In this document: positions 15,979-23,458 of the stretch, one piece after another | How positions within the stretch are numbered: the stretch's first letter is position 1 | Layout: each line of letters begins with the position of its first letter | Source: DASXIF01 sp036498145 | GTDB taxonomy: Bacteria; Actinomycetota; Actinomycetes; Mycobacteriales; Jatrophihabitantaceae | Assembly: GCA_963708625.1 (NCBI GenBank) | Contig: CAVPSV010000002.1 | Location: 1-64,000 of the forward strand | DNA length: 64,000 nucleotides | Direction: 5' to 3' | Program-made: the position numbers and the translations under genes | The notes under the pieces: generated by a model | The model's database searches: none | Told to the model about the DNA's origin: nothing | Seen by the model: only the letters and a program-made list of their open reading frames with translations

Positions 15979-16863
15979 ATGACGCGAAGTGCGGCCGATC
16001 GCTGCAGGGCAAGGTCGTGTTCATCACCGGCGCGCGCGCGGGGGATCGGCAGGGCGACGGCCGCTCGCGCTGGTCGCCGAGAGGCGCCCGAGTCGCCATC
16101 GGCGACCTGGACGCTGAGCTGGCCGGGCGCACGGCCAAGGAATTGGGCGGCGGACGCCCTCGGGCTGCGGCTGGACGTCACCGACCACGACGCATTCCGC
16201 GCGGTCCTGGACGAGGTCGAACGCGACGTCGGCCCGCTCGACGTCCTGATCAACAACGCCGGGATCATGCCGGTCGCCATGTTCGAGGACGAGACCGTCG
16301 GACAGCACGCTGCGCCAGGTCGAGGTGAACTTTCTCGCGCCGCTGTTCGGTACCCGAGAGGCGATCCGGCGGATGCGCCCGCGCGGGCACGGGCACATCA
16401 TCAACGTCGCGTCGATGGCCGGCGTCGTGCCGACGCCGGGTGCATCGACGTACTCCGCGACCAAGCACGCCGTCGTCGGTCTGACCGAGTCGGTGTCCTG
16501 GGAACTGCGCGGGTCCGGCATCGACATCGGTTGCGTGCTGCCGGTGCTGGTCAACACCGAGCTGGCGCTCGGGCATCGCACGCACCCGGGCATCGCGCAC
16601 CATCGAGCCTGAGGTGGTCGCTGCGGAGATCGTCAAGGCGCTCAAGCAGCCCGAGATTGCTCATCTACGCGCCCGCGTCGATGGGCACGGTGACCAAGTG
16701 GTCCGGCCTGCTGCCGCGCCGGGTCGGGCGAAAAGATCATGGTGGCGACCGGATCGGATCACCTCATCAGCCGATGCGATCAGGGGCGGCGGGCGTGCTG
16801 CGTATGAGGCCCGGGTCGCGGCGAGCGCGCCCGGTGCCGAGCGCCGGTCCGCCGTGTCCATGA
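15979..16863 (+). CDS. Short-chain dehydrogenase/reductase 2 (frameshifted as sequenced)
   Basis: Paralogue of the preceding SDR. Pieces in order: SLQGKVVFITGA, GARVAIGDLDAELAGRTAKE, LGLRLDVTDHDAFRAVLDEV, DVLINNAGIMPVAMFEDE, NFLAPLFGTREAIRRMRP, NVASMAGVVPTPGASTYSAT with the YxxxK motif, then LLIYAPASMGTVTKWSGLLP. About a dozen one-base insertions, the densest stretch in the window, so the exact end is uncertain (16863, or as far as 17000 if the final shift is not real). Probably co-transcribed with the aldehyde dehydrogenase and SDR 1. Substrate unknown. Confidence 0.72.
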   Translation: MTRSAADRCRARSCSSPARARGIGRATAARAGRREAPESPSATWTLSWPGARPRNWAADALGLRLDVTDHDAFRAVLDEVERDVGPLDVLINNAGIMPVAMFEDETVGQHAAPGRGELSRAAVRYPRGDPADAPARARAHHQRRVDGRRRADAGCIDVLRDQARRRRSDRVGVLGTARVRHRHRLRAAGAGQHRAGARASHAPGHRAPSSLRWSLRRSSRRSSSPRLLIYAPASMGTVTKWSGLLPRRVGRKDHGGDRIGSPHQPMRSGAAGVLRMRPGSRRARPVPSAGPPCP

Positions 16864-16888
16864 CGCGCTGCGGTGGCGCTGAGCGTTT

Positions 16889-16917
16889 TTGGCCGGGCTT
16901 TGCCGGTCCGGTAAAGT
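16889..16917 (+). promoter_or_regulatory. Promoter of the tRNA-Gln/tRNA-Glu pair
   Basis: TTGGCC (16889-16894), 17-base spacer, TAAAGT (16912-16917), about 50 bases before the first tRNA. Confidence 0.5.
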
Positions 16918-16969
16918 CGGCGGCTGGCCCTCAGGTATGCCGTCCGGCTAGCCAGCAGGGTCTTCCCTA

Positions 16970-17041
16970 TGGGGTATGGGGTAATTGGCAGCCCAACTGA
17001 TTCTGGTTCAGTTAGTCTAGGTTCGAGTCCTGGTACCCCAG
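16970..17041 (+). tRNA. tRNA-Gln (anticodon CTG)
   Basis: 72-base cloverleaf: acceptor TGGGGTA (16970-16976) pairs with TACCCCA (17034-17040), discriminator G at 17041; anticodon arm ACTGA-TTCTGGT-TCAGT gives anticodon CTG; T arm contains GGTTCGAGTCC. The 3' CCA is not encoded. Reads CAG codons. Confidence 0.93.
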
Positions 17042-17098
17042 CGCGGCAGATTGATCGCACCGAGCAGGTGCATCGATCGGTTGCATCGAAGTTTCTGG

Positions 17099-17174
17099 GG
17101 CCCCGTCGTCTAGTGGCCCAGGACGCCGCCCTCTCAAGGCGGTAGCGCCGGTTCGAATCCGGTCGGGGCTACCA
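17099..17174 (+). tRNA. tRNA-Glu (anticodon CTC), CCA encoded
   Basis: Acceptor GGCCCCG (17099-17105) pairs with CGGGGCT (17164-17170, one G-T pair); D arm with TCGTCTAGTGG; anticodon arm CCGCC-CTCTCAA-GGCGG gives CTC; T arm GGTTCGAATCC. The mature end ACCA is encoded. Reads GAG codons; same transcript as tRNA-Gln. Confidence 0.94.
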
Positions 17175-17178
17175 CGAC

Positions 17179-17203
17179 GAAGCCCCCGACTTCCGGGGGC
17201 TTC
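17179..17203 (+). terminator. Terminator hairpin of the tRNA unit
   Basis: GAAGCCCCCG (17179-17188) and CGGGGGCTTC (17194-17203), perfect 10-bp stem with a 5-base loop, four bases after the tRNA-Glu CCA. T tail is poor (AGTCATT). Confidence 0.75.
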
Positions 17204-17225
17204 AGTCATTCAGGGCCAGCTGCGT

Positions 17226-17816
17226 TCAGGTGGGTGGCTGCGGGTCGTACTGGATGTATCGCCGCACCTCGCGTGCGCGCTCGACGCTGCTGAGCCGGGC
17301 GACCAGGTGCAACGCCATGTCGATGCCCGCGCTCACGCCAGCAGACGTGATCACGTCCCCGGTGTCGACGAAACGCTCCTGCCCGCGTACTTCGATTGTC
17401 GGGTCGAGGTCGTGGAGCAGATCGAGCGCCGACCAGTGGGTGGTGGCGGCACGGCCGGTCAGCAGGCCCGCCTTGGCGTATACGAGCGATCCAGTACAGA
17501 CACTGGTGAGCAGTGCGGTCGAGGCGCGCTGCGCGCGGACCCAATCCAGCTGTGCCGGATCCGCAAGGTGCGCCCGGGTACCGATACCGCCCGGATAGAT
17601 CAGGACGTCCATCGGTGGGACGGACTCGTAGCTGTTCGCCGGCTGGAACTGCATGCCCTTGGCCGCCGTGATCAACTGCCCGTCGAGGGATAGCGTCGTG
17701 ACCGCCCATCCGTCGTCCGGGCTGTTACGCGTCCAGCTGGCAAGCACCTCCCACGGTCCAACCGCGTCCAGCTCCTCCACGTTCTCGAACAGCAAGATTC
17801 CGATCGTCTTGACCAT
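17226..17816 (-). CDS. DJ-1/PfpI family protein
   Basis: 196-aa glutamine-amidotransferase-like protein of the DJ-1/PfpI superfamily. Opens with MVKTIGILLFENVEELDAVG; the nucleophile elbow is LLTSVCTGSLVYAKAGLL around residue 100, followed by RAATTHWSALDLL, and the C-terminus has VITSAGVSAGIDMALHLVAR, features shared with isonitrile hydratase-like proteins and the N-domains of GlxA-type regulators; there is no AraC DNA-binding domain here. Start at 17816 follows the family; an in-frame ATG at 17861 has a GGAG further upstream. Last gene of a minus-strand cupin-VOC-DJ-1 operon. Function unknown. Confidence 0.85.
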   Translation of the reverse strand: MVKTIGILLFENVEELDAVGPWEVLASWTRNSPDDGWAVTTLSLDGQLITAAKGMQFQPANSYESVPPMDVLIYPGGIGTRAHLADPAQLDWVRAQRASTALLTSVCTGSLVYAKAGLLTGRAATTHWSALDLLHDLDPTIEVRGQERFVDTGDVITSAGVSAGIDMALHLVARLSSVERAREVRRYIQYDPQPPT

Positions 17817-17893
17817 GTCGCCATGCTGTCTGACCGGCAGGCTTGTAGCCACTGATTTCATGACACTGGATCTCCACACCGCGCGGCCGGCGT

Positions 17894-18325
17894 TTACCAG
17901 GCGTGGATGGTTGTGCCACCCCAGTCCTCGGGCGCGACATCGGCGATGGTCTGGGTGAACGTCCAGTGATGTCCCCACGGGTCGCGCACGGTGTATTGCC
18001 GTTCACCAAAAGGGAGGTCGGTCGGCTCCATCACGGTCGTCGCCCCAAGCTGTTCTGCCCGGATCCGCTGGGCGTCGACGTCAGCCACGCGCACGATGAC
18101 GGAGCTTGTCGTCACCGCCGGATCGGGAGCGCGACGACTGCCACCCGTGTCCGCGATGATGACGGCGGCGTCACCGACTGACAGCTGAGCCCGGTGGTTC
18201 TCACCTATGCGGACTCGCTCGGCGAACCCGAACGACGCGGTAAGCCACGCCACGGCCTCTTGCACGTCCGGGTAACTCAACACCGGTATCACCGTCACCG
18301 GCGGAATCGATCGGTTGGTCCTCAT
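17894..18325 (-). CDS. VOC (glyoxalase/bleomycin-resistance fold) family protein
   Basis: 143-aa vicinal-oxygen-chelate protein, PhnB-like: TVIPVLSYPDVQEAVAWLTASFGF at residues 10-33, VIVRVADVDAQ near 77, and RQYTVRDPWGHHWTFTQT near 109, where the DPWGH-W-F motif is diagnostic of this group. Could be a metal-dependent lyase/dioxygenase-like enzyme or a binding protein; no substrate can be assigned. 15 bases downstream of the cupin gene and upstream of the DJ-1 gene, same strand. Confidence 0.87.
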   Translation of the reverse strand: MRTNRSIPPVTVIPVLSYPDVQEAVAWLTASFGFAERVRIGENHRAQLSVGDAAVIIADTGGSRRAPDPAVTTSSVIVRVADVDAQRIRAEQLGATTVMEPTDLPFGERQYTVRDPWGHHWTFTQTIADVAPEDWGGTTIHAW

Positions 18326-18340
18326 GGCGCCATCTTCGGC

Positions 18341-18760
18341 CTACTCGGGGTGCAGGGACGGCAAGTTGACGACGATCGCCTCCTGGGTGCTTCGGGCGAT
18401 AACGACCACTGCCTCGTTTTCCGAGTCGTTGTTCTCCTCGCGGTGCGGCGTGTAGGCGGGCACGAAGATGTAGTCCCCGGGGCCGGCCATGATGCGAGTC
18501 TCCTCGCCCGATTCCGGATCGAGAAAGACGAACTCCGGGTTGCCGCTGAGCACATAGATCGCGGTCTCTGCCTCGCCATGGTGGTGATCCGAGGACCGGG
18601 CGCCCGGCTGGACATGGGTCTGCCCCATCCAGAGCTTGTCCGAGCCAACGCTCTCGCCGCTGATGGCAGCGAACCTCTGCATGTCACCGGACTGAGGTGT
18701 GTTCGAACTCAACTCTGCCGCGCGTACATGGCGAAGCGCAGGGTGGAACCCACTGGTCAC
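18341..18760 (-). CDS. Cupin-domain protein
   Basis: 139-aa single-domain cupin. Motif 1 is HHHGEAETAIYVLSG around residues 58-72 and motif 2 is YIFVPAYTPHREEN near 96, retaining the histidine/glutamate metal ligands. Between them lies PEFVFLDPESGEETRIMAGP. Probably a small dioxygenase, isomerase or binding protein; substrate unknown. GTG start with CAGAAT six bases upstream, compatible with a leaderless mRNA. First gene of the cupin-VOC-DJ-1 unit; all three are small ligand-handling folds, suggesting detoxification or catabolism of a reactive metabolite (inference). Confidence 0.85.
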   Translation of the reverse strand: MTSGFHPALRHVRAAELSSNTPQSGDMQRFAAISGESVGSDKLWMGQTHVQPGARSSDHHHGEAETAIYVLSGNPEFVFLDPESGEETRIMAGPGDYIFVPAYTPHREENNDSENEAVVVIARSTQEAIVVNLPSLHPE

Positions 18761-18828
18761 TCGTCGATTCTGTCATCCGTGGCGGCCATTTCGCTCGCCG
18801 CCCGTCTCGCCCCGAAGGCCACCGCCCG

Positions 18829-19323
18829 TTACTTGAGTAGGGCACGTTCGAGTGCCGCGCGGGTGACGGCGTCGTCGTTGGTGACCCGATTGAGAGTGTC
18901 GGCCAGGGTGGCCAGCCAGGTGGCCACCGGTACCCGATCGCTGGAGAGCACAACGCCGCGGACGATATGGCCGATCGTGGTCTCGGTGACGCCGAGTTCC
19001 GGTGCGCGAAGCGTCAATATCTGATCATCGGCGATGACGCTGATGCCGACGGTCTCGCCCGGGCGTCGCAGAAGACGCTCGATCAGCGTGCGCCTTCGCT
19101 GCACCCGCACCATGCGCGGCGGCAGCGCTCCCACCAGCGTCGTCGTCAAGACACGGGCGAGCAGTGCGATCTCGACGCGCTGGAAATGAGCGGCAACCAG
19201 GTTGCCGAGCGGTCCGGGGGTGGTGTCCGCTTGTTGGTCGCGTGCCGGCGGCGCCGAGTCGACGGGTGCTGGCAGCTCCGGGGGAGCTGATGCGGGTGGG
19301 CCCTCGGTCTGGGAGTCGTCCAC
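18829..19323 (-). CDS. Conserved hypothetical protein
   Basis: 164-aa protein without a domain I recognise. The first ~35 residues are proline/alanine-rich and acidic, probably disordered. The rest is amphipathic with RMVRVQRRRTLIERLLRRPG and ends in helical repeats (VTRAALERALLK). No signal peptide or membrane segment. TAAGCT lies exactly seven bases upstream of the GTG start (19336-19331), supporting both the start and a leaderless transcript. Divergent from the YbjQ-type protein. Confidence 0.7.
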   Translation of the reverse strand: MDDSQTEGPPASAPPELPAPVDSAPPARDQQADTTPGPLGNLVAAHFQRVEIALLARVLTTTLVGALPPRMVRVQRRRTLIERLLRRPGETVGISVIADDQILTLRAPELGVTETTIGHIVRGVVLSSDRVPVATWLATLADTLNRVTNDDAVTRAALERALLK

Positions 19324-19435
19324 GTTTGCGAGCTTAGGCGCGCCGGGCGCTGGTAGCGCTCAGCCGACACAGTCGAGCACCAGCATGGTCACGTAGGGTC
19401 CGAGACGTTGGCTGGACGCGGTGATGGGAGTCGAT

Positions 19436-20290
19436 ATGGCGGTCTTCGGAAGGGCAAATCAGGTGTCGAACGACGGCGGGGGATGGGAGCCGGGCGCGGC
19501 AAATGCGCGGTTGGCCGCGACGAGGGGCTCAGCAGCGGACGGCCCGTTCACCTCTGATTTGTCGGTGTCGGAATACGTCTTGCTGAACGAGGCCGGGTTC
19601 GAGCCGCTCGGATTCGTCGTCGGCTCCTCGATTTATCACATCGGCATTCAGGTCGTCCGCTGGGGCAAGAGCCAGGAACTGAACGTGTTGACGCAGGCCA
19701 TGTACGCGGCCCGCGAGTTGGCGATGAGCCGCATGCAAGCCGAAGCCGAACAACTCGGCGCCGACGGCGTGGTCGGCGTCCGCCTGAAAGCGCAGCAATA
19801 TGTCTGGGGCCAGGGCGTGCTCGAATTCGTCGCCACCGGCACCGCGGTACGTGCCTTCAGCGGTAACGGAGCCCATCGTGCACCGGGCGGACGTGCGTTC
19901 TCCTCCGATCTCTCCGCCCAGGATTTCTATCGCCTGCTTGCCGCAGGGTCAGTTCCGGTGGCATTCGTCCTCGGCACCTGCGTTTATCACATCGCGCACC
20001 AGAGCACGCTTCAGTCAATCCGTCAGGCCGGCACGAACCAGGAAATGGTTCTCTTCACCCAGGGGATCTACGAGGCTCGGGAATTGGCGCTGAGCCGCAT
20101 GCAGGCTGAGGCGACCCAAGCCGGAAGCAATGGGATCGTCGGCGTCTCCGTCGAGGTCCACAACCATGTGTGGGGTGAGCACGCGACCGAGTTCTTCGCC
20201 ACCGGCACCGCCATCCGCCAACTCGATCCGGCCCATCACATTCCCGACACCGCACCCAAGCCGACGTTCACTCTCGGACTCGATTCCTAA
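19436..20290 (+). CDS. Tandemly duplicated YbjQ/heavy-metal-binding (DUF74-like) protein
   Basis: 284-aa cytosolic protein made of two copies of one ~110-residue domain (residues ~38-145 and ~150-257). Matching segments: FTSDLSVSEYVLLNEAGFEP with FSSDLSAQDFYRLLAAGSVP; GSSIYHIG with GTCVYHIA; ARELAMSRMQAEAEQLGADG with ARELALSRMQAEATQAGSNG; EFVATGTAVR with EFFATGTAIR. The RMQAEA...GAdGvvGV pattern is that of the YbjQ family, whose members form pentameric rings. ATG at 19436 has GGGAG five bases upstream; -10-like TAGGGT at 19394-19399. Function unknown. Confidence 0.82.
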   Translation: MAVFGRANQVSNDGGGWEPGAANARLAATRGSAADGPFTSDLSVSEYVLLNEAGFEPLGFVVGSSIYHIGIQVVRWGKSQELNVLTQAMYAARELAMSRMQAEAEQLGADGVVGVRLKAQQYVWGQGVLEFVATGTAVRAFSGNGAHRAPGGRAFSSDLSAQDFYRLLAAGSVPVAFVLGTCVYHIAHQSTLQSIRQAGTNQEMVLFTQGIYEARELALSRMQAEATQAGSNGIVGVSVEVHNHVWGEHATEFFATGTAIRQLDPAHHIPDTAPKPTFTLGLDS

Positions 20291-20423
20291 CCTGCCAACA
20301 GGTTCAAGCGCGGGTGTCTGCTGGGGTCGGCGGGATTTCAGCCGACGCCATCCCTTCGGCTATGTCATCGGATGTTTTGGGTACGACGTCCTTGACAGCC
20401 GACCATCGAAAGGGACTCGAACA

Positions 20424-20861
20424 ATGGGCGACACTGCGATAGCAAGCGCAGCCTCACGCAGCTCGGACTCCGTCGAGTCAACCGTCAAAGGGATAGGCGA
20501 CGACCTGGCCGAGTCGATCGGTGCGGTACTGGACGCCACCGTCAAGCGCGGCAGGAAGGTGCGCAAAGAGGCACGCAAGCGTGCCGAACGCGAACTCGAC
20601 CAGCGGCGCAAGCAGGTTCGGCGGGCAAAGAAGAAGGCGACGCGCAAGGCATCGAAGCTGATCGACGCGAGCAGCGTTCCGGTCCGGGCCGACCGTCGGT
20701 CTCCTCGCCGCAGGTCCGTCCTCCTCGGCGGCGTCGCACTGATCGGTGCCGTGGCATTGGTGCTGCAACGCAAGGCGAAAGCCGCAACCTCGCCGGCGTC
20801 CAACGCGACGCAGCCGAGCAGTGACGTCGATGCAAGTCATGGTGCCCGCCAGCGATCGTGA
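20424..20861 (+). CDS. Lysine/arginine-rich helical protein with C-terminal membrane segment
   Basis: 145 aa. Residues ~35-85 are extremely basic and helical (RGRKVRKEARKRAERELDQR and RRAKKKATRKASKL), resembling the tails of actinobacterial histone-like proteins. A hydrophobic segment SVLLGGVALIGAVALVLQ follows near residue 105, so the protein is probably membrane-anchored with a nucleic-acid- or lipid-headgroup-binding helix inside the cell. AAGGGA lies 8 bases before the ATG. No recognised family. Confidence 0.7.
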   Translation: MGDTAIASAASRSSDSVESTVKGIGDDLAESIGAVLDATVKRGRKVRKEARKRAERELDQRRKQVRRAKKKATRKASKLIDASSVPVRADRRSPRRRSVLLGGVALIGAVALVLQRKAKAATSPASNATQPSSDVDASHGARQRS

Positions 20862-21027
20862 TTCGGTATGCCGGGCTGATTCGCCTCAGCTGCAATGATC
20901 AGGCCCGGCGGTGTCCGGTCGAGTCACCGTCTCGGGAGGGACGATGGCCAGCGCACGGCTCGATCCAAACGCGGATCCGCGGTAGCGCCGGCCTGCTCTG
21001 AGCCGCTCACTCGATCGCAGCCGCCAC

Positions 21028-21639
21028 TCAGCGGGATTCGGTGGCCAAGCGCAGGCCAAGGCCGACCAGCACCGCACCGGTGCATCGTTCGAAGATCTCG
21101 CGCACCCGAGGCTGCACCAGCGCCCGCGCGCGATCGACGGCGAATGCGAGGGTGGAGAACCACAGCATGTCGAACGTGACCACGGTGGCCGCCATCGCCA
21201 GCGCGTACGGAAACACCGGTGCACCGTGCCTGAGGAATTGCGGGAACAAGGCGATGAAGAAGACGGCGAGCTTCGGATTGGACAAGCCGGAAACCAGCCC
21301 GGAACGCCAACCCGCGCGTCGGGCCCGTGCCGTCGGCTGCGCGGTGACGGGGTGGGTGCCGCGGCGTTGCAGTAAGGACCGCAGCCCAATGACCCCCAGC
21401 AGGCACGCACCGCCGATGCGAAGCACGTCGTAGGCCACCTCGGACGCCACGATCAGCGACGAGACGCCCACCGCACTGAGCAGCGCCCAGGCCAGCACGC
21501 CGGTGCCATTGCCGACGGTGGCCAGCAGCGCCGCCCGGCGCCCGTCTCGTGCGGCGACGCGCACGATCATCGCGGTCGCCGGCCCCGGCGTGAGCGTCAG
21601 GACGACCGCGATGCCGAAGAACTCCCAGACCGACCTCAC
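21028..21639 (-). CDS. LysE/RhtB family amino-acid exporter
   Basis: 203-aa membrane protein with about six hydrophobic segments and the signature LTLTPGPATAMIVRVAARDG at residues 14-33, plus GLVSGLSNPKLAVFFIALFP near 113. Exports amino acids or related small molecules by secondary transport; substrate not predictable. TAGCAT lies seven bases upstream of the GTG start (21652-21647), so the mRNA is probably leaderless. Stands alone on the minus strand after the DUF6510-FNR-molybdoenzyme operon, so promoter and operon are separate. Confidence 0.9.
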   Translation of the reverse strand: MRSVWEFFGIAVVLTLTPGPATAMIVRVAARDGRRAALLATVGNGTGVLAWALLSAVGVSSLIVASEVAYDVLRIGGACLLGVIGLRSLLQRRGTHPVTAQPTARARRAGWRSGLVSGLSNPKLAVFFIALFPQFLRHGAPVFPYALAMAATVVTFDMLWFSTLAFAVDRARALVQPRVREIFERCTGAVLVGLGLRLATESR

Positions 21640-21690
21640 GGCGGCGATGCTAGCTACCGCAGTGCCGGGCGGGCGCGCGAATTTCCGCGC

Positions 21691-21954
21691 TCAGCCCGCG
21701 ATCGTCAACGACGCCAACCCGGTGAGGTCGACGCAGGCGAGTTCACGCCGCCGCACGATCACCACCAGCAGGTTGCTGCAGCTACGGCAGCGGACCACCA
21801 CGCCCGGACCGTCGAGATAGACGCTGACTTCGGCCATCGGACCGGTTCGCCCGCACGCGCCGCAGCTGCCGACGGCGGTGGTCATCTCGGTGCCGAACAC
21901 CTCGGCCAGCGTCCCGGCGATCGCATTGCCGTCCAAGGCGTCCATCGCAATCAC
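21691..21954 (-). CDS. DUF6510 zinc-ribbon protein
   Basis: 87-aa protein with CGACG near residue 32 and CRSC near 57, two CxxC knuckles of a small zinc ribbon, preceded by a helical segment (DALDGNAIAGTLAEVFG). Matches the DUF6510 type. ATGA-type overlap with the upstream reductase gene, so it is co-translated as the third gene of the molybdoenzyme-reductase-DUF6510 operon. Possibly an assembly factor or redox/regulatory partner; function unknown. Confidence 0.83.
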   Translation of the reverse strand: MIAMDALDGNAIAGTLAEVFGTEMTTAVGSCGACGRTGPMAEVSVYLDGPGVVVRCRSCSNLLVVIVRRRELACVDLTGLASLTIAG

Positions 21955-22697
21955 GTTCCCGTCCCGCCGAAGCGTTCGGTCCGTATTCGAGCCGGGTCAT
22001 AGCCCAGGTCGACGAGCGTGCCCGCCACCGTTTCCACGAACGGTGTCGGGCCGCAGACGTAGCACAGCGGCTGGTCCGCCGGCGCCCACGCGGCGTCGAC
22101 GAGCATGTCGCGGTCCACCCGCCGTCCGTACCCGGCCCAGTCCGGGGGTTGATCTCGCGTCAGCGTCAGTGTGATCTCGACGTTGTCGTCGATGGGGCTC
22201 GTCAGCTCGTCGCGATACAGCAGCAGCTCGAGAGAACGGGCCGAGCAGAGCAACCGCATCGGCACCGTGCTGGCGATCGCCCGGTGGTGCCGCAGGATCG
22301 AGCGCAACGGGGCCACGCCGGAACCGCCGGCGACAAGCTGCACCGGGCCGCCGTCGGCGTCTTGCCACACGAAGTACCCGCCGATAGGCCCGCGCATCTC
22401 CAACTCGTCACCGACACGCAGCTCACCGGTCAGGAACGGCGAGACCTCGCCGTCGTCGAGGCGCTCAACCGTGATCGCGACGTGCTCGTCCTCCGGGGCA
22501 GAGGAAATGGAGTAGCTGCGCTGGGCCTGGTATCCATCCTCCGCAGTCAGCCGAACGTCGAGGTGCTGGCCGGCCAGGAACCCGGGCCAGTCCGGGACGT
22601 CGAACATGATCGTCGTCGCCTGCGAGTTCTCGACGACCGTTTCCAGCACCGTGGCTTGTTGCCAGTTCAGTCGCCGTCGTACCGCTGTTCTTTCCAC
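21951..22697 (-). CDS. FAD/NAD(P)-binding ferredoxin-reductase-type protein
   Basis: 248-aa flavoprotein reductase of the FNR superfamily without an iron-sulfur domain. FAD domain: GQHLDVRL and the RSYSISSAP motif near residue 62; NAD(P) domain: LVAGGSGVAPLRSILRHH near 118 and YVCGPTPFVETV near 210. Probably passes electrons from NAD(P)H to the partner molybdoenzyme. GTG start with GGAGA just upstream; it overlaps the end of the molybdoenzyme gene by about 30 bases in another frame and the DUF6510 start by four bases. Confidence 0.87.
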   Translation of the reverse strand: MERTAVRRRLNWQQATVLETVVENSQATTIMFDVPDWPGFLAGQHLDVRLTAEDGYQAQRSYSISSAPEDEHVAITVERLDDGEVSPFLTGELRVGDELEMRGPIGGYFVWQDADGGPVQLVAGGSGVAPLRSILRHHRAIASTVPMRLLCSARSLELLLYRDELTSPIDDNVEITLTLTRDQPPDWAGYGRRVDRDMLVDAAWAPADQPLCYVCGPTPFVETVAGTLVDLGYDPARIRTERFGGTGT

Positions 22698-23266
22698 GGG
22701 TCTCCGTAGTTGTGGTAGCCGTACCGTTCCCAGAAACCGGGTTCGTCGTGCGCGCGCAACTCCAGCCCGCGTACCCACTTGGCGCTCTTCCAGAAGTACA
22801 GATGCGGGACCAGCAGGCGGGCCGGGCCGCCGTGTTCGGGTTCCAATGCCTCGCCGTCGTATTCGTAGGCGACCCATGCTTGGCCGTCACGCAGATCCTG
22901 CAGCGGGAGGTTGGTGGTGTAGCCGCCGTCGCTGAATGCGAGCACGTAGTCGGCGCTGGTCTGAACGCCGTCGAGCAGCGTGTCCAGGGCTACCCCGGTC
23001 CACGCGGTGCCGAGCTTGGACCATTTGGTGACGCAATGGATATCGACGGTGACGCTCTCGTGCGGCAGTGCCTGGAACTGCGCCCAGGTCCACGTCAGCG
23101 GTTCGTCCACCTCGCCGCGGATCGTGAACGTCCACGCATCGGCATGGGTGTGCTGGGTCGGGCCCGCCGACAGCACCGGAAAGCCTTCGGTGACGTACTG
23201 GCCGGGGGGAACCCGAGCCGGGTCCGCCTCGACACGCCGACCGTGAAAACCGCGCGTGATGGCCAC
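22667..23266 (-). CDS. Sulfite-oxidase-like molybdopterin oxidoreductase
   Basis: 199-aa protein with a single oxidoreductase molybdopterin-binding domain, as in MsrP/YedY and SUOX. Substrate/cofactor motifs: FTIRGEVDEPLTWTW near residue 48, the molybdenum-ligand cysteine in DIHCVTKWSKLG near 74, HGGPARLLVPHLYFWKSAKW near 145 and ERYGYHNYGDPWKEQRY at the end. No signal peptide, so unlike MsrP it is probably cytoplasmic. GTG chosen because GGGAGGA precedes it; an upstream in-frame extension looks non-coding. First gene of the operon with a reductase and DUF6510. Confidence 0.88.
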   Translation of the reverse strand: MAITRGFHGRRVEADPARVPPGQYVTEGFPVLSAGPTQHTHADAWTFTIRGEVDEPLTWTWAQFQALPHESVTVDIHCVTKWSKLGTAWTGVALDTLLDGVQTSADYVLAFSDGGYTTNLPLQDLRDGQAWVAYEYDGEALEPEHGGPARLLVPHLYFWKSAKWVRGLELRAHDEPGFWERYGYHNYGDPWKEQRYDGD

Positions 23267-23458
23267 GGTGTCCTCCCAGGATGTCCCAGGCTCGCTACGT
23301 CCAGACACCTTACGGCTGCTAGGTCGTGCCGGGGGAGTCCAGCGCCACCCGGAATGATCGGCACGCACACGGGCGTTCCCAGCGGCATGGGCGTCGCCTG
23401 TGGTCTCGGCACCGGAATTGCCCATGCGCGACACAGGAAACCCGGGCACGATGTAGGT

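Noticed and set aside
11866..16863. Programmed frameshifting or true gene decay as explanation for the broken genes
   Set aside because: The shifts are too many, always one extra base, occur in essential gltX and thiL, and stop abruptly at patch borders.
17099..17174. Active attachment site of an integrated element at tRNA-Glu
   Set aside because: No integrase and no second copy of the tRNA 3' end seen in the window.
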